The notes below the pieces were generated by a model that searched no databases, had not been told where the DNA came from, and saw only the letters and a program-made list of their open reading frames with translations. Position numbers and translations under genes: made by a program. Of a DNA stretch of 64,000 nt, positions 53,131 through 64,000 are shown piece by piece (position 1 is the stretch's first letter; every line of letters starts with the position of its first letter). Source of the stretch: Austropuccinia psidii. Taxonomy: Eukaryota; Basidiomycota; Pucciniomycetes; Pucciniales; Sphaerophragmiaceae. Location of the stretch: NCBI GenBank assembly GCA_023105745.1, contig JALGQZ010000013.1, positions 8,737,105-8,801,104 on the forward strand, given 5' to 3'.

Positions 53131-54966
53131 TGTAAGGTGTGGATATGAAAATTTGATTAAAAATCAAGTACTTTTCCTGTCCTCAAAATTTGTATAAGGT
53201 AAAATTCAGTTAAAAATAGTATGAAATATTATTTTTAAGAGAAAACACGCCAATTTTATTGTTTATAACTTTATTAGTATAAAACAATAATATAAAAATT
53301 TATTGTTTTACCAACAATAAAGATTTATCCAAAAAATACTCTACAAGAGATATTTTAAGGCTACAAAAGAAATTTCTTCAAGAGCAATTTCAATTGGAAT
53401 TAATTGAGCAAAGAACTGCAAGCAATTAATTAAAGAACAAAGTCTTTAAAAAGAATATTAAAGAGAAAACACGCCCAAAAGTGACCAGAGTGAATTTGGA
53501 AACAAAGTGACAAAGTTTACAGTGATGAAAGATGCTTTAATTCACTTTTGGGTGGTTCAGGGGTAAAAATGATTATAAGAGTTACAAAAAATGATTATAA
53601 TGATTTTTTCACGTGGTTAAAAGGATTAAAATGATTTAAAAGTGGTGGTTGGAATCTTTGATTGATTGGTTTAACAGTGTTTAAACTAATTAATAAAAGG
53701 AAAAGATTCTAACATGAAGAGAAAAGTGGGGCAAAGAAGACATTCTTTTATAGCCATCAATTCTCTTACTCCAAAAGAAAAATTTACTCTTGTCAGTCGT
53801 GAAAAACAGTCTGACAACAGAAAAGCCAATTATGGCATCATTGAACCCTGGTTTAGACCAAAAAAGGGCTGGTTTAAGCCATTTTTAGCCATTTTTAGCC
53901 ATTTTAGACCCTTAAATCAGCCATTACTATAGCAATACCAGGCCTAGAGCCTTCAAAACACGTCAGAATGTGTGTCAGAGGCGTAGAAACCAGTTAAAAC
54001 TGTTTTTACTATGGTTGTTTTATCTTAAGGGTAGTTTTACCCTCTTGGCAACGGCTAAAACTACCCCAGTTGGTATCAAAACCTCATCATCAATTGAGTC
54101 CACAGACCCTGTGACTCAATTCCAGGCCAAAAGTGATGAACTTTTGCGTGAATTTTGACATCCCACGCCTGTCAGCAAGGATTTTGGGGGTCTAGCTCCC
54201 CCTTAGAGCTGGAGTTCCTTTTCCCCCCCAAATTTAATCTTTCCAATTTATTTTTCCTTTAATTCCTCATCATGTATTATACTTATAATTTACATATGTA
54301 ATTCAATTCAATTGTACAGTACAATACAGTAATAATTGACACCTCATATGTAAATCAAAGTTCACTTATGTAATACACGCGCACATTTTGACATTTCAAT
54401 TGAATTCAATTGAAAATACTTCAATTCCTCATAACTTCTAAACTAAACACAACACCTCAATTTTAACATAAAAATTGATGGTTAACACCACATGTGGTGT
54501 GAATTAAATTAAGGTTTTGAGGATTTTCAACTTTTGTATTGAAAATACTAAAAACTTAATTTAAGCTTATTTAGAGTTGAGTTACAAGAATTTCACTCAG
54601 AGGTGACCCCACCTGATTTTTTATGAGGAATCCAATGGTGAAATAAATTTTATATGTTTATTTATTGGATAAAAAGTTATAATAAATTTTATTTAACTTT
54701 TTTCCAAATTTATTTATTTTTTCACAATTTTGTTAAAATTTCATTTTTACTTAATTTTTTCAAGTATAAATGTAATTTTATATTTACAAAATTTAATGTA
54801 TTTTTTATTTTTAAATTATAATTAATTTTTTATTTTTAATATAATTTTATATTTATATTTTGATTATTATTTTAATAATATAAATAAATTTATTTTATTT
54901 ATATTAATATGTTATTTTTTATATTTGTGGTCTTTTGGGTATATGAAATTACCTCTAAGGCTCACA
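53131..54966 (-). repeat. Solo TE-A LTR inserted in TE-C pol
   Basis: 1836 bp, full TE-A LTR with ends TGTGAG/CTTACA. Flanked by ACCCC (53126-53130, 54967-54971) and splitting the TE-C frame between VYPERG and DFISKN. Formed by LTR-LTR recombination after insertion. Confidence 0.95.
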
Positions 54967-56699
54967 ACCCCCCTCTCTGGGTACACGTCGTCCCAATGTG
55001 ACAAGGCATCTGGTAAAGTTGCCAGCCTGCCTGGGCAGTAAGTGATAGGGAAGTGAAATTCAGAAAGAAACTCAGCCCAATGGGCCTGACGACGAGTAAG
55101 AACTTTGGAAGACATAAAATACTGCAAGGAAGAATGGTCTGCCAAGACCTCAAAGGAGTTGAAAAGAGAGAGAAGAAATGCTCTCCAGACCTTGAGAGCC
55201 CAAACTATGCCAAGGAGTTCCTTGTCATGAAATTCATAGTTCAGCTCAGCTGGGAGAAGCTTGCTACTATCGAATGCAATGGGATGGTTTCCTGAGTCAT
55301 TCACCTGGCTCAGTACAGAACCCAAGGTATAATCAGAAGCATCAGTCACTACGACATTAGGTAGAAAAGGATTGAAATGAGATAAGATAGGAGCAGTGGT
55401 GAAAGCTTCTTTGAGTATTTGAAGCTGGCTAAGAGCTTCCTCATTGAAGATAAAGGGAGAATCTTTTTTGAGAAGAGAAGTGAGAGCAGTGAATTTTTTA
55501 GAATAATTTTTAATGAAAAAATGATGAAAATTGGCAAAGCCAAGAAAAGATTAAAGAACTTTGATTTTTTTGGGCTGAGGCCAATTAAGGATTTGCTGAA
55601 CTTTTGATGAATCCATCTTGAGGCCTTCACTTGAAACAACATAGCCCAAGTATTCCACACTTGTGGCATGGAATACACACTTGGAGGCTTTAGCAAATAA
55701 ATCATTTTCTCTCAGTCTTTGGAGGGCAGAGGTCACATGTTTGATATTTTCCTCCTCAGAGATGAAGAATAGCATAATATCATCTAGATAAACCACAACA
55801 AACACATCCAAGAAATCTGCAAATATATCATTCACTAGATTCTGGAAAGAAGCTGGAGCATTGGTCAAACCAAATGGCATGACCAAATACTGATAACTAC
55901 CATATTTGGTTCTAAAGGCAGTTAAGTGTTCATCCCCCTCTTTGATTCTCAGAAGGTTATATGCACCACACAAATCTATCTTGGAGAAGATAATGGAACC
56001 GTTGAATAGGGTAAGGAGCTGGTTCATAGGAGGAACAGGGTACCTGTTCTTCCTGGTGACAGAATTGAGTTTGCGCTAGTAAACACACAAACGAAGACCT
56101 CCATCCTTTTTCTTAACAAAAAGGACAGGTGCTCCGGTTGAAGAGGAGCTTGGCCTTATGAAAACTTTCTCTGAATTCTCCAAAATGTAGGCCTGCAGTG
56201 TTTCTGAATCTTGATTTGAACAGGAGTAGATAACACCAATTGGAGGTAGAAGACCCTCCAATTCAATATGGTGATCACAGGCACGGTGTGGAGGAAGTTT
56301 CTCTGCTTTCACCTTGGAGAATACATCCAAATATTGGTGATAAGAAGGAGGGACTACCTTCAACACAGTTTCAATTTCTTCTGGCTCTTCCTCCTCATCC
56401 CACTGCTCCTCCAGGAAGGCATGAAAAGATAAAGGAGGAAGGTCCATATCCCCTTGAAAGAGATGAAGTGAAGATATAGAAACATCTTCTCCAACATCTT
56501 TTATCTCTTGGAAGACTTCATCTCTTAATGGAAGTATTGACTGAGAGGGAATGATGGAAGGGATATGGACAGAAGAAGGAAGGGAAGGTGTCCCAAGTTC
56601 ACCAACTAGAGGAACACTGTTGACAGCAGTGGCAAAGTCATTACTAGTAGAAGGAATAATACCACTAGAATCCTTATTACCAGACTCATAGGTGATCAA
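54967..56699 (-). pseudogene. TE-C reverse transcriptase and RNase H
   Basis: 56076-56699 is the segment leading to RT (CDHHIELEGLLPPIG, APVLFVKKKDGGLRLCV), cut by TAG at 56076. 55551-56027 carries SIIFSKIDLCGAYNLLRI, MPFGLTNAPASFQNLVN and the intact catalytic box YLDDIMLF. After TAA at 55551 the frame continues to RNase H: VVVTDASDYTLGSVLSQ, HDKELLGIVWALKVW and LADHSSLQYFMSSK. It ends DALSHWDDVYPERG at the solo LTR. Catalytic residues are kept. Confidence 0.9.
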
Positions 56700-56831
56700 T
56701 CCATTTTACCAATGAATAATGGGATTAAAATGGTAAAGGAAATCATAGCCCAATATCAGGTTTTCTCCCTTGGGTGAATCTATGATAAAGAAGTACCATT
56801 CAAAGCTTGGGAAGGAAAGCAAGTCAATTAC

Positions 56832-57116
56832 TCACTTGGTATAATTGGTGATGAACAAGGCAGGGGATTCATTGGAATCCAGAATGAAAAGAGGAATCTT
56901 TTCAGGGAGCTCTGACACAGTCAATGAGTACTTGAGAAGAAAAATCTTTGCAATAAAGGATTTTGTAGCCCCAGAGTCAATGAGAATACTATAAAAAATA
57001 TCAGAGACAGAAGATAAAATAAGAAACTTGAAAGATTTCTTTACACTAGTATTCAGAGTGCACAATTGTGCTCTTGAAGGAAATAAGTGAGAACCATTGA
57101 ACACATCATGATCCAC
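56832..57116 (-). pseudogene. TE-C protease region
   Basis: Retropepsin start with active site ILIDSGATKSFIAKIFL (Asp present). A stop closes it at 56832, while similar sequence continues to 56700 with stops (for example IHW-stop-NGL near 56707). Same frame as RT. Confidence 0.75.
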
Positions 57117-57529
57117 ACTCAGGGTTTTCCCTGCTTGCTAGGGAAGCCTCTTGATGATGACCCAGGCTTGTTCTGAGGTCTTTTGAAGCATTTTCCAATT
57201 TGGTTCTTTCCACCACAACAAGTACACAACCCCTCTTTAATACTCCTCTCCTTTTCAGAACCAATTAATTTATTGTCCTTATTGAGGAGAGCCAAATGGG
57301 GCTTGTCCTTTGAAGATTGAAATTGCTTTCCCTTCTTGTTCTTCTTTTGGTGAGGCCTCTTTGAAGATGAGTTCTGAGGAGGCCTTGAGGAATTGGCTCC
57401 ATTAACAGGAGGATTCTTTTCTTGATTACCACCCTTTTCCTTTTGCCTCTAATGAAACCTTGTGTCTAATTCTAGAGTTACATCCATAAGCTCTTGAAGG
57501 GTGTCAAAAGTTCCAGGATGAGAAGCCAG
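57117..57529 (-). pseudogene. TE-C Gag C-terminus with damaged zinc knuckle
   Basis: Readable behind the TAG at 57530 (CAG to TAG). Basic, Asn/Ser/Lys-rich linker, then EGLCTCCGGKNQIGKCFKRP, where the His of the knuckle is Asn. Gag appears to end near 57125 (GKP-stop). Pol is in a different frame. Confidence 0.75.
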
Positions 57530-58480
57530 CTAGTCTAATAATCTTGATGCCGATCCTCTTCTGTAAACATGGATATAGGCTCTTTCCCCCCAATCTCCAA
57601 TTCTTGACATTAAGCTTCTGAAATCAGCAATGTACAAGTATACATGACCACTTTCCTTCATCCTCAAATTTTGCAACTCTTGTTCAGCTTTCCTTAATTC
57701 ATTGGGGTCACCAAACAGAGTGAATAATTGAGATTCAAATAATGGCCAATTACTGAGGAGGTAGGAATGGTCTTCATTGGAAATATTTGAGAGATAGGGT
57801 TCAATCCACTTTCTAGCTCTACCAGTGAGAAAGGAAGTTGAGTAAAGAACTTTCTTCATATCAGAGAAGAAATTTGCTGGATCATTATGGAATATCAATT
57901 GACAGGATTGGATAAATCCTCTCAATTTATGAGCTTGAGTACCATCAAAAGAATAAGGTGCCTTCATGGATGGAGTCTTGAAAGCAGGGGCTTTGGAATT
58001 GTCCCTGGGGGCAACTGCTTGATTGAATTGTCCCATGAATTGAGTCATTTGCTCCATCATCTTGAGGAGACTTGGTTCAGTTTGAGAGACAAGAGGTTGA
58101 CTAGAAAGGGCTATATTAGAAGCCTAAGGCACCTCTGGAGAATTTGCCAAGTCATCTTCCACTTCAGTCTTCCCAGAATCTTTCTCTTCCACAGAATCTT
58201 CCCCCTCTTCATCTTCCATTTCCCCTAATCTTGCTCTTGCACCTTCAGACATGCCAGGGTAGCCACACAAAAGTCCAGAAAAGGATCTTGATCTTATAGA
58301 TTTCATTCCACCTCTTCTTGAGGGTGCTTCTCCTTCCATTTTTGGTCCTCTGTCCAAGATTTCACTCAGTTGATGAACTGATGGTGTGCGGTCAAGAGGC
58401 GCTCTTGCTGTAGGAGTGAGAACAGCTGGAATTTTTTGGGATCTAGTGTTCTTGGCTGGGGGACTATGCTGAACTGGCAT
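57530..58480 (-). pseudogene. TE-C Gag
   Basis: ATG near 58480 (MPVQHSPPAKNTRSQ) after an in-frame upstream stretch. An acidic segment (LGEMEDEEGEDSVEEKDSGK) follows, a TAG near 58124, then the capsid: MMEQMTQFMGQFNQ, APYSFDGTQAHKLRGFIQS, WIEPYLSNISNEDHSYLLSN, LFTLFGDPNELRKAEQEL, SLMSRIGDWGERAYIHVYR. A retrotransposon Gag of chromovirus type. Broken at 58124 and 57530. Confidence 0.9.
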
Positions 58481-59197
58481 TATGAAAAGAGATAGGATAA
58501 AAACTTGATGGTATTGAGAATAAGAATCAGAACTTGGCCAAATCAATCACAATAAAAAAATCTTGATGGTCTTGAGGAATCAATTCAAATCTTGAGGTGA
58601 AATCAAATTCAGTCGATAATCAAAATCAATTTAATCAATATCAACAATCAATTCAAATCAAATATCAATAAACTTGAGTAAATCAATAGTCAATCAATCA
58701 GTGTGTTCAATATGAAAATGAAGGTCTTGAGGAATCAATCAATCAATTCAAAATCTTCAGGATTCAGTTCAATATCTTGATGAGTCAAGTCAATCAATAA
58801 TCAAAATAAATTCTCAAGGATCAATCAAATATCTTGAGAATTCAAAGTCAATCAATCCAGTCCAGATAAGTCCTGAATCAATAACCCAAATGAATCCCAA
58901 TGAATAATCCAATCAATTACACCAATAAATAACTTTTGACAAGACCTGAATAAGAACACAGAAAAAATAATGATTTGATAAAATAAAGTGAAGTAAATGA
59001 AATGGTCAGCAATGATTCAGAAAGAAGAAAGTTTCAATTTTCATATGAATAGAAAGAATGAGATGAAAACTGATGCAAGAGAAAAAACCATAATCATTAA
59101 GAATCATAAAGTCATGAAAGATCATAATTGATGAATGAGAGAAATGAATTTAAATTAATGAAAAGAAAGAATCAAATATGAGTTAATTAATTTAATT
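58481..59197 (-). other. TE-C leader with AATCAAT-rich sequence
   Basis: About 700 bp without a gene, made largely of recurring CTTGAGGAATCAATTCAA- and AATCAATC-like words on the plus strand. No TGG-type primer site at the LTR edge. Bases 59181-59194 can pair with the LTR (see findings). Confidence 0.6.
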
Positions 59198-59941
59198 TCA
59201 AAGGGGCTCTTCTAAGTGAAGAAGGCCTGGCACTCACTTAGGGAGGGCTCAAGGATATGATAAGACAAAATACACTTAAGAGTGTTAAGAGATGAATTAC
59301 TAATAAAAGAAATATAAGAAAGCAGCAACAAAAGAAATAAGAGTAAAGAATAAAAGAGCCAACCACAAACAAGTCCAATTCCACTGTTTCAACCTGTCAG
59401 AATGAAAATAGAAGGGTTAATAAGGATATGGCCACCCAGCTCATACTGTACAGGCAAATAAAGAAATGCAAAGACTAACTTAATACCAAATAGATATAAT
59501 ACCCAAAATAAGGATAAGAATTTTCATTAAATAATAAATCAACTAAACTAATTAACTGGGGAAAAGTCCCCAGGGGGAGAAAGAGGGGCTGGTATATGTG
59601 AGAAGCACCAGCCCTGATCCAGAGGAAGAATTTTCATGAGAATAATTGAGTATTGAATTGAGTCTGGCCAAGACAGGTCCTGTACAGCTGTACAGAACCT
59701 GTACAAGAGGTGTGGTGGATTTGAGTGATCATACAGTTTAATAATGGTGTATCCAAGCTGTATTGGGTGAATCCAACCTGCACAGATGTTGACAGGCTGT
59801 ATTGATAATCCAGACTGTATGCATTTTTCAGCAAGGAAGATTACTGAAACTGAACACTGATGCAAATAGTGGATATGCTGATTTGAGGTGTTTGAGTGGG
59901 TGTATGAATGAATACCCTTACCGCTGGTGAGTGGTTGTTAC
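59198..59941 (-). repeat. TE-C LTR, right copy (5' LTR)
   Basis: Matches 2350-3112, except for a short deletion near 59231. It borders the Gag leader, as a 5' LTR should. Its outer edge meets TE-A LTR sequence directly. Confidence 0.85.
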
Positions 59942-61252
59942 TTTGTGTTAAAATTGAGATGTTGTGGGTAGTTTAGAAGTTATGAGGAATTGAAGTATTT
60001 TCAATTGAAATGTCAAAATGTGCAACTGTATTACATAAGTGAACTCTAATTTACATATGAGTTATCACTCATTACAGTTGTGTAATGTAAAACTCAATTG
60101 AATTGTATGTGTAAATTACAAGTGTATCACATCATTAGGAATTAAAGAAAAAATAAATTGGAAAGATTAATTCTGGGGGGAAAAGGTACTCTAGCTGCAA
60201 GTGGGAGCCAGACCCCCAAATTCCTTGCTGACAGGCATAGGATGTCAAAATCAATGTGAAAGTTCATCATTTTTGGCGTGGAATTGAGTCACAGGGTCTG
60301 TGTCTCAATTGATGATAAGGTTTTGATACCAACCAGGGCAGTTTTAACTGTTGCCAAGAGGGTAACACTACCATTGAGCTTGAAAACTCTTAGTCAAAAC
60401 AGCTTAAACTGGTTTTCACGTCTCCTACACACATTCCCACATGTTTTGAAGGCTCTAGACCAGGTGTTACTTTAGTAATGGCTGATTTAATGGTTGAAAA
60501 TGGCTAAAATCAGCCCTTTTTTGTCTAAGCCAGGGTTCAATGATGCCATAATTGGCTTTTCTGTTGTTAAAGTATTATCAAAGACTGACAAGAGTAAATT
60601 TTACTTTTGGATTAAGAATATTTATTTCTATAAAATAATGTCTTCTTTGCCCCACTTTTCTCTCCATGTTAGAATATTTTCCTTTTATAATTAGTTTAAG
60701 CACTGTTAAACCAATCAATAAAGTATTCCAACCACCCTTTTTATATAATTTTAAACCTGTCAACCATTTGAAAATATTATAATCATTGTTTGTAACTCTT
60801 ATAATCATTTTGACCCCTTGAACCACCCCATAAGTGAATTAAAGCATCTTTCATCACTGTTAACTTTGTCACTTTGTTTCCAAATTCACTCTGGTCACTT
60901 TTGGGCCTTTTTTCTTTTTAAATACCTTTTCAAAGACTTTTTTCTCTAATTAATCTTTTGAAATTCTTTTCTCAATTAATTCCAATTGAAATTGCTCTTG
61001 AAGGAATTTCTTTTGTAGCCTTAAATCTCTCTTGTAGAGCATTTTTGTATAAATTTTTATTGTTGGTAAATCAATAGATAGCTATAATTCTTATTTCTTA
61101 TACTTATAAAGTGAAAGACAAGAAACATTGGCACATTTTCTCTTAGAAATACTATTTCATACTATTTTTTAATCATATTTTACCTTATACAAATTTTGAG
61201 GACAGCAAACGTACTTGATTTTTAATCAAAGTTTCATATCCACACCTTAGAA
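59942..61252 (+). repeat. TE-A LTR piece, plus strand, 3' two thirds
   Basis: Aligns to the TE-A LTR from about position 493 (TTTGTGTTAAAATTGAG) to its end (CATATCCACACCTTA), clearly diverged from the young copies. Same strand as the relic at 427-2349. Confidence 0.85.
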
Positions 61253-61270
61253 TACTGATAGTACTATCAT

Positions 61271-61588
61271 TTAAGAGGAGGCTGTATAAGCATCATAGGA
61301 GGAGTTCAGCATGATTTTTACAGGAGTAATTAGAGAACCCCCTACTTCCCTCTTGATGAAGGTGAATGAGGGATGTTTAATGTTGATGTATAAGTGGCTT
61401 TGGATGCATATAGCATAATTATCTGCTACATACCATAGTATTGTAACACGCTGAAAACCTGGGTGTGTGGGAGGCATTAGTGTATTTGGGTTAATCCAGG
61501 CCCCTCAAATGAGCATCAAGTAAAAATTTTGACTATTTTCTAGCATGGCTTCAGTAGAATTATTTCTGGAATGGCAGTTCAGTTGAAG
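61271..61588 (-). pseudogene. LINE (Tad1-like) ORF2 endonuclease start
   Basis: Minus-strand reading LQLNCHSRNNSTEAMLENSQ, a stop, then AWINPNTLMPPTHPGFQRV. This resembles the start of the apurinic endonuclease domain of fungal Tad1-type LINEs, where QEPW is expected. The sequence is cut by the TE-A LTR at 61252. Assigned by family resemblance, moderate confidence. Confidence 0.6.
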
Positions 61589-61854
61589 AATGTCTTAAAG
61601 GCTAGTGGGGAAGAGGAAGCAGAAATCTTGTAGAATGTCTCTGTGACTATATCAGGATAAGCGTTATTCATAGTGTTGTCTGATGAAAAATGTGGTATAG
61701 CTGGTAACTTCAGATCACTCTGAAAATTCATATTTTAAAAAATGATTATTGAGAAAATTAATCAAAGAATCTGAAAAGTCAAAACAAGGGGAAAGTAAAA
61801 GAAAACAAATCAAAATAAAAGCTGACTGTCTTCACCATGTAAGAGAGAAACAAT

Positions 61855-62470
61855 TTGAAAGAGGAGAAAAGTTCTGATTCAGGTGATTTCCTTCCCTTTT
61901 ATAATTTTTTTTCAACAATTGCCAATGTGGCTGAACAAGAAGGGCAGTCTTTAGTCATGCATTGGTGCAAATATTGTAGATTGTTGATGTCAATTCTGAA
62001 ATTGGGGCTTTCTTTCTTGGCCATTATAAAACACTTGAAGCATTGGATTCCTTTGGGTTTTTCAGCAATGGATTCGTCTATAGTGTGTTCACCACTGCCG
62101 CATTTTGTGCAGCAGGGGTTGTTTTGGCATGAGTGAGTAACATGACAAAAAGTTTGACAACAATAGCATTTTGGAGGGAGCTTTTTATATTTGGTGGCTT
62201 AGTCATTAAGACCTTCAGAATAGAGGCACCTCTTTCTACTGCGTTTGCTATGTTTTTGTCTGAGAAGTATATTAAAACTGAGCCATGTTTTTTCTTGAAT
62301 TCAACAGGGTTCCCTAGCCACCTGCAGGATTGGATACTTTTATCAGGTAGGTAGTTAACACCTATCAAGTTTTCTACCAACAAAAGGGAACCTGGCCTAA
62401 CAAGATTAGTTGAGGCACCATGGATTAGCATTGGAAAACGTACTGGTTTTGCATCTAAGTGTTTATCAGC
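61855..62470 (-). pseudogene. LINE ORF1 C-terminus with CCHC knuckles
   Basis: 62190-62431 reads CRWLGNPVEFKKKHGSVLIY, a segment typical of fungal LINE ORF1. After a frame change it gives PPKCYCCQTFCHVTHSC (62127-62168), a complete CX2CX4HX4C knuckle, then CTKCGSGEHTIDES with the last ligand Ser. A third Cys-rich stretch (CFKCFIMAKK, CMTKDCPSC) lies near 61930-62050. Frame changes and stops make it a relic. Confidence 0.65.
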
Positions 62471-63316
62471 ATTTTTGGACTACAGGGCTCAGTGATCCAT
62501 TAGCAACTGGCCTAGTACTCTAGAAGAGACGTAAAATTTGACATTGCCTGAGGGTAGAATTCTAGCCCTGTTAATTTCAGGTTTGGTTGATAGGGATGGT
62601 GAATCAATTTTAGATAGGAAAATAGAGAAACAATGTCTGATTGTTGTTTATCTTTGAAAATTCTATCTCCAGGAGCTGGGAATACAATAAAAGAGGTGGC
62701 TTTGAAACAATTAATTTGTTTACTTGCCAGTAATTTGGGCAGGGTTTTGACCGTTCACACTAATAGTGGGGTTTCAGAACCAAGTGTTGTTTCAGATTAG
62801 CACCAATGGGGTTTTTCATGCTGTGATTCAATGAGACTGGGGGCTGCTAGATGCTTGGGAGAGAGAAATGTTTTGGGTTTGATTATGATTTTTTGAAAGG
62901 GGAGGAAAACAAAGAGACGGTTTTTGTTGGGCTCAAGAGTTACTATAGCTAGGGAATGTAGGAGCGTGGGATTTGAAACCATTAGCTTGCACATTTGCCT
63001 TTTCGAGTTTCAGATGCTTCACTGACTCTATCAAGGACATGACCAGCTTGGTAAGTTGATTGACTGGGACAAGACTATTCAGATGTTGGTTTTGTATTGG
63101 AGAAGTTTTAGGAGATCAAAGCCTAAGTTTGAGCTGTTCCTGATTCTACAGCAATAGAGGGTGACAAAATAGTTGTATTAATTTCCCTCAGTTGTGAACG
63201 GGAGGAGCTCTGCAAGTAGCGATTGTTTCATGATATCCTCCCCTTTGGCTCCTTTAAATTTAAAGGCCAGTGGGAGGGGGGATGGGTCTGTCACAAGACG
63301 CAGAGAAAGAGTTTAG
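62471..63316 (-). other. Probable upstream part of the LINE, no clear gene
   Basis: Short open stretches (for example 62797-62994) show no motif. Position suggests LINE ORF1 N-terminus or 5' UTR. The left edge of the Copia LTR is taken as 63317. Confidence 0.35.
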
Positions 63317-63819
63317 TGTTAGAGGTTAAAACTAGGATGTTTTACTACATTAACTAGACCTACATGATTAATGAGAGTGTAGGAATTTACCTAAGGGTGG
63401 ATAGCACCGTGCAAAATTAATGAAGCTTCTTTATACAACAATGATTGCTAATAAACACAATGACCAAACTAGACTAAGACAATGATCAGTTTTACTTCTT
63501 TTAATGAGATGTTAGTATGTTTTTGACTGTACCTGAATCAGTCGTCAATTAAATAAATAAATAAAGAGAAGATGGAGAAGAAATAAAGAAGAGAGTAACA
63601 AAGGAAATAAGAAAGGAAAAGCAATGAAAAATAAAAGAAGATGTCAAGGAGAATAAAGGAAAGAGAGGATTTCCCTCCCCTGATTCAGGTAGAGGGGACC
63701 ACTTATAAGGTGAACTGATCATTGTTTAGTGATGCGCATTGATCTTTGGCACTCGGGTGAATTGTTGGAGTTGAGGCTAGGAGTGTCGATCATCTTGGTC
63801 TGTCTTGAGATGGCTTTCA
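63317..63819 (-). repeat. Candidate Copia 3' LTR
   Basis: Bounded by TGTTAGAGG on the left and ...GGCTTTCA on the right, next to a polypurine tract (63820-63833, minus GTGAGGGGGAATT). No second copy in the window, so the left edge is a guess. It includes a purine-rich stretch at 63551-63680. Confidence 0.4.
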
Positions 63820-64000
63820 AAATTCCCCCTCACACCTAGCCGCACAACACTCAAGCAGGAGAGTGCTCTGGACAGGGTAGGGCGAGGAACTGACTTTGTG
63901 AGAAAGTCAGCTAGCATGGCGGAGGTTGGAGTGTAGCTGAGTCATATAGCAGATGAACGAGTGACTGTCACAGGGGCTCATGGACAGAAAAACAAGAGTG
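63820..64000 (-). pseudogene. Ty1/Copia Pol C-terminus, runs off the window
   Basis: Minus strand YTPTSAMLADFLTKSVPRPT, then LSVVRLGVRGGI at the polypurine tract. This is the hallmark end of Copia RNase H. A stop lies just before LSYTPTS, so this copy is probably broken. Most of the element lies beyond the window. Confidence 0.7.

Overview
The window is from a rust fungus (Pucciniales). It is AT-rich, almost wholly built of nested LTR retrotransposons, and has no tRNA, rRNA or clear housekeeping gene. The Gag and Pol proteins resemble those I know from the very large, AT-rich genome of the myrtle rust Austropuccinia psidii. That species call is inference from recall, not a search.

I use working names. 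TE-A, TE-B and TE-C are Ty3/Gypsy families with LTRs of about 1.83, 1.44 and 0.76 kb. TE-D is a giant 20.4-kb Gypsy-type element with 1.95-kb LTRs. Nearly all lie on the minus strand, so their 5' ends are on the right.

Layout: 1-2349, old plus-strand TE-A relic. 2350-3329, TE-C LTR and 3' end. 3330-19170, TE-B copy 1, split by a complete TE-A at 8809-18893 (target duplication ACCCT). 19222-28518, TE-B copy 2. 28519-29539 and 49919-50833, a plus-strand gene of a probably dispersed family, split by TE-D at 29540-49918 (target duplication ACGT). 51565-59941, TE-C, split by a solo TE-A LTR at 53131-54966 (target duplication ACCCC). 59941-61252, another TE-A LTR piece. 61253-63316, a decayed Tad1-like LINE. 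63317-64000, the end of a Copia element.

Two systems stand out. (1) TE-A and TE-B share a two-intron leader. Removing intron 1 builds a start codon across the junction (A|TG). Intron 2 contains the Gag start codon, so splicing removes it and moves translation into a second, overlapping frame. In TE-B copy 2 the spliced frame is exactly 291 codons and intact, while the Gag frame is broken. (2) TE-D places Gag-protease and Pol in ORFs 9 kb apart. Between them lie accessory ORFs that partly copy the Gag C-terminus, about 15 dispersed hairpins with compensatory stem changes, and two internal copies of the polypurine tract.

Most older copies are dead. Lesions include RT YIDD to YIDE (TE-A), protease Asp to His (TE-B copy 1), lost zinc-knuckle ligands (TE-B copy 2, TE-C, TE-D) and integrase Asp changes (relic, TE-C). 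TE-D is the least damaged, with an intact 1047-aa Pol. Coordinates of boundaries may be off by a base or two.
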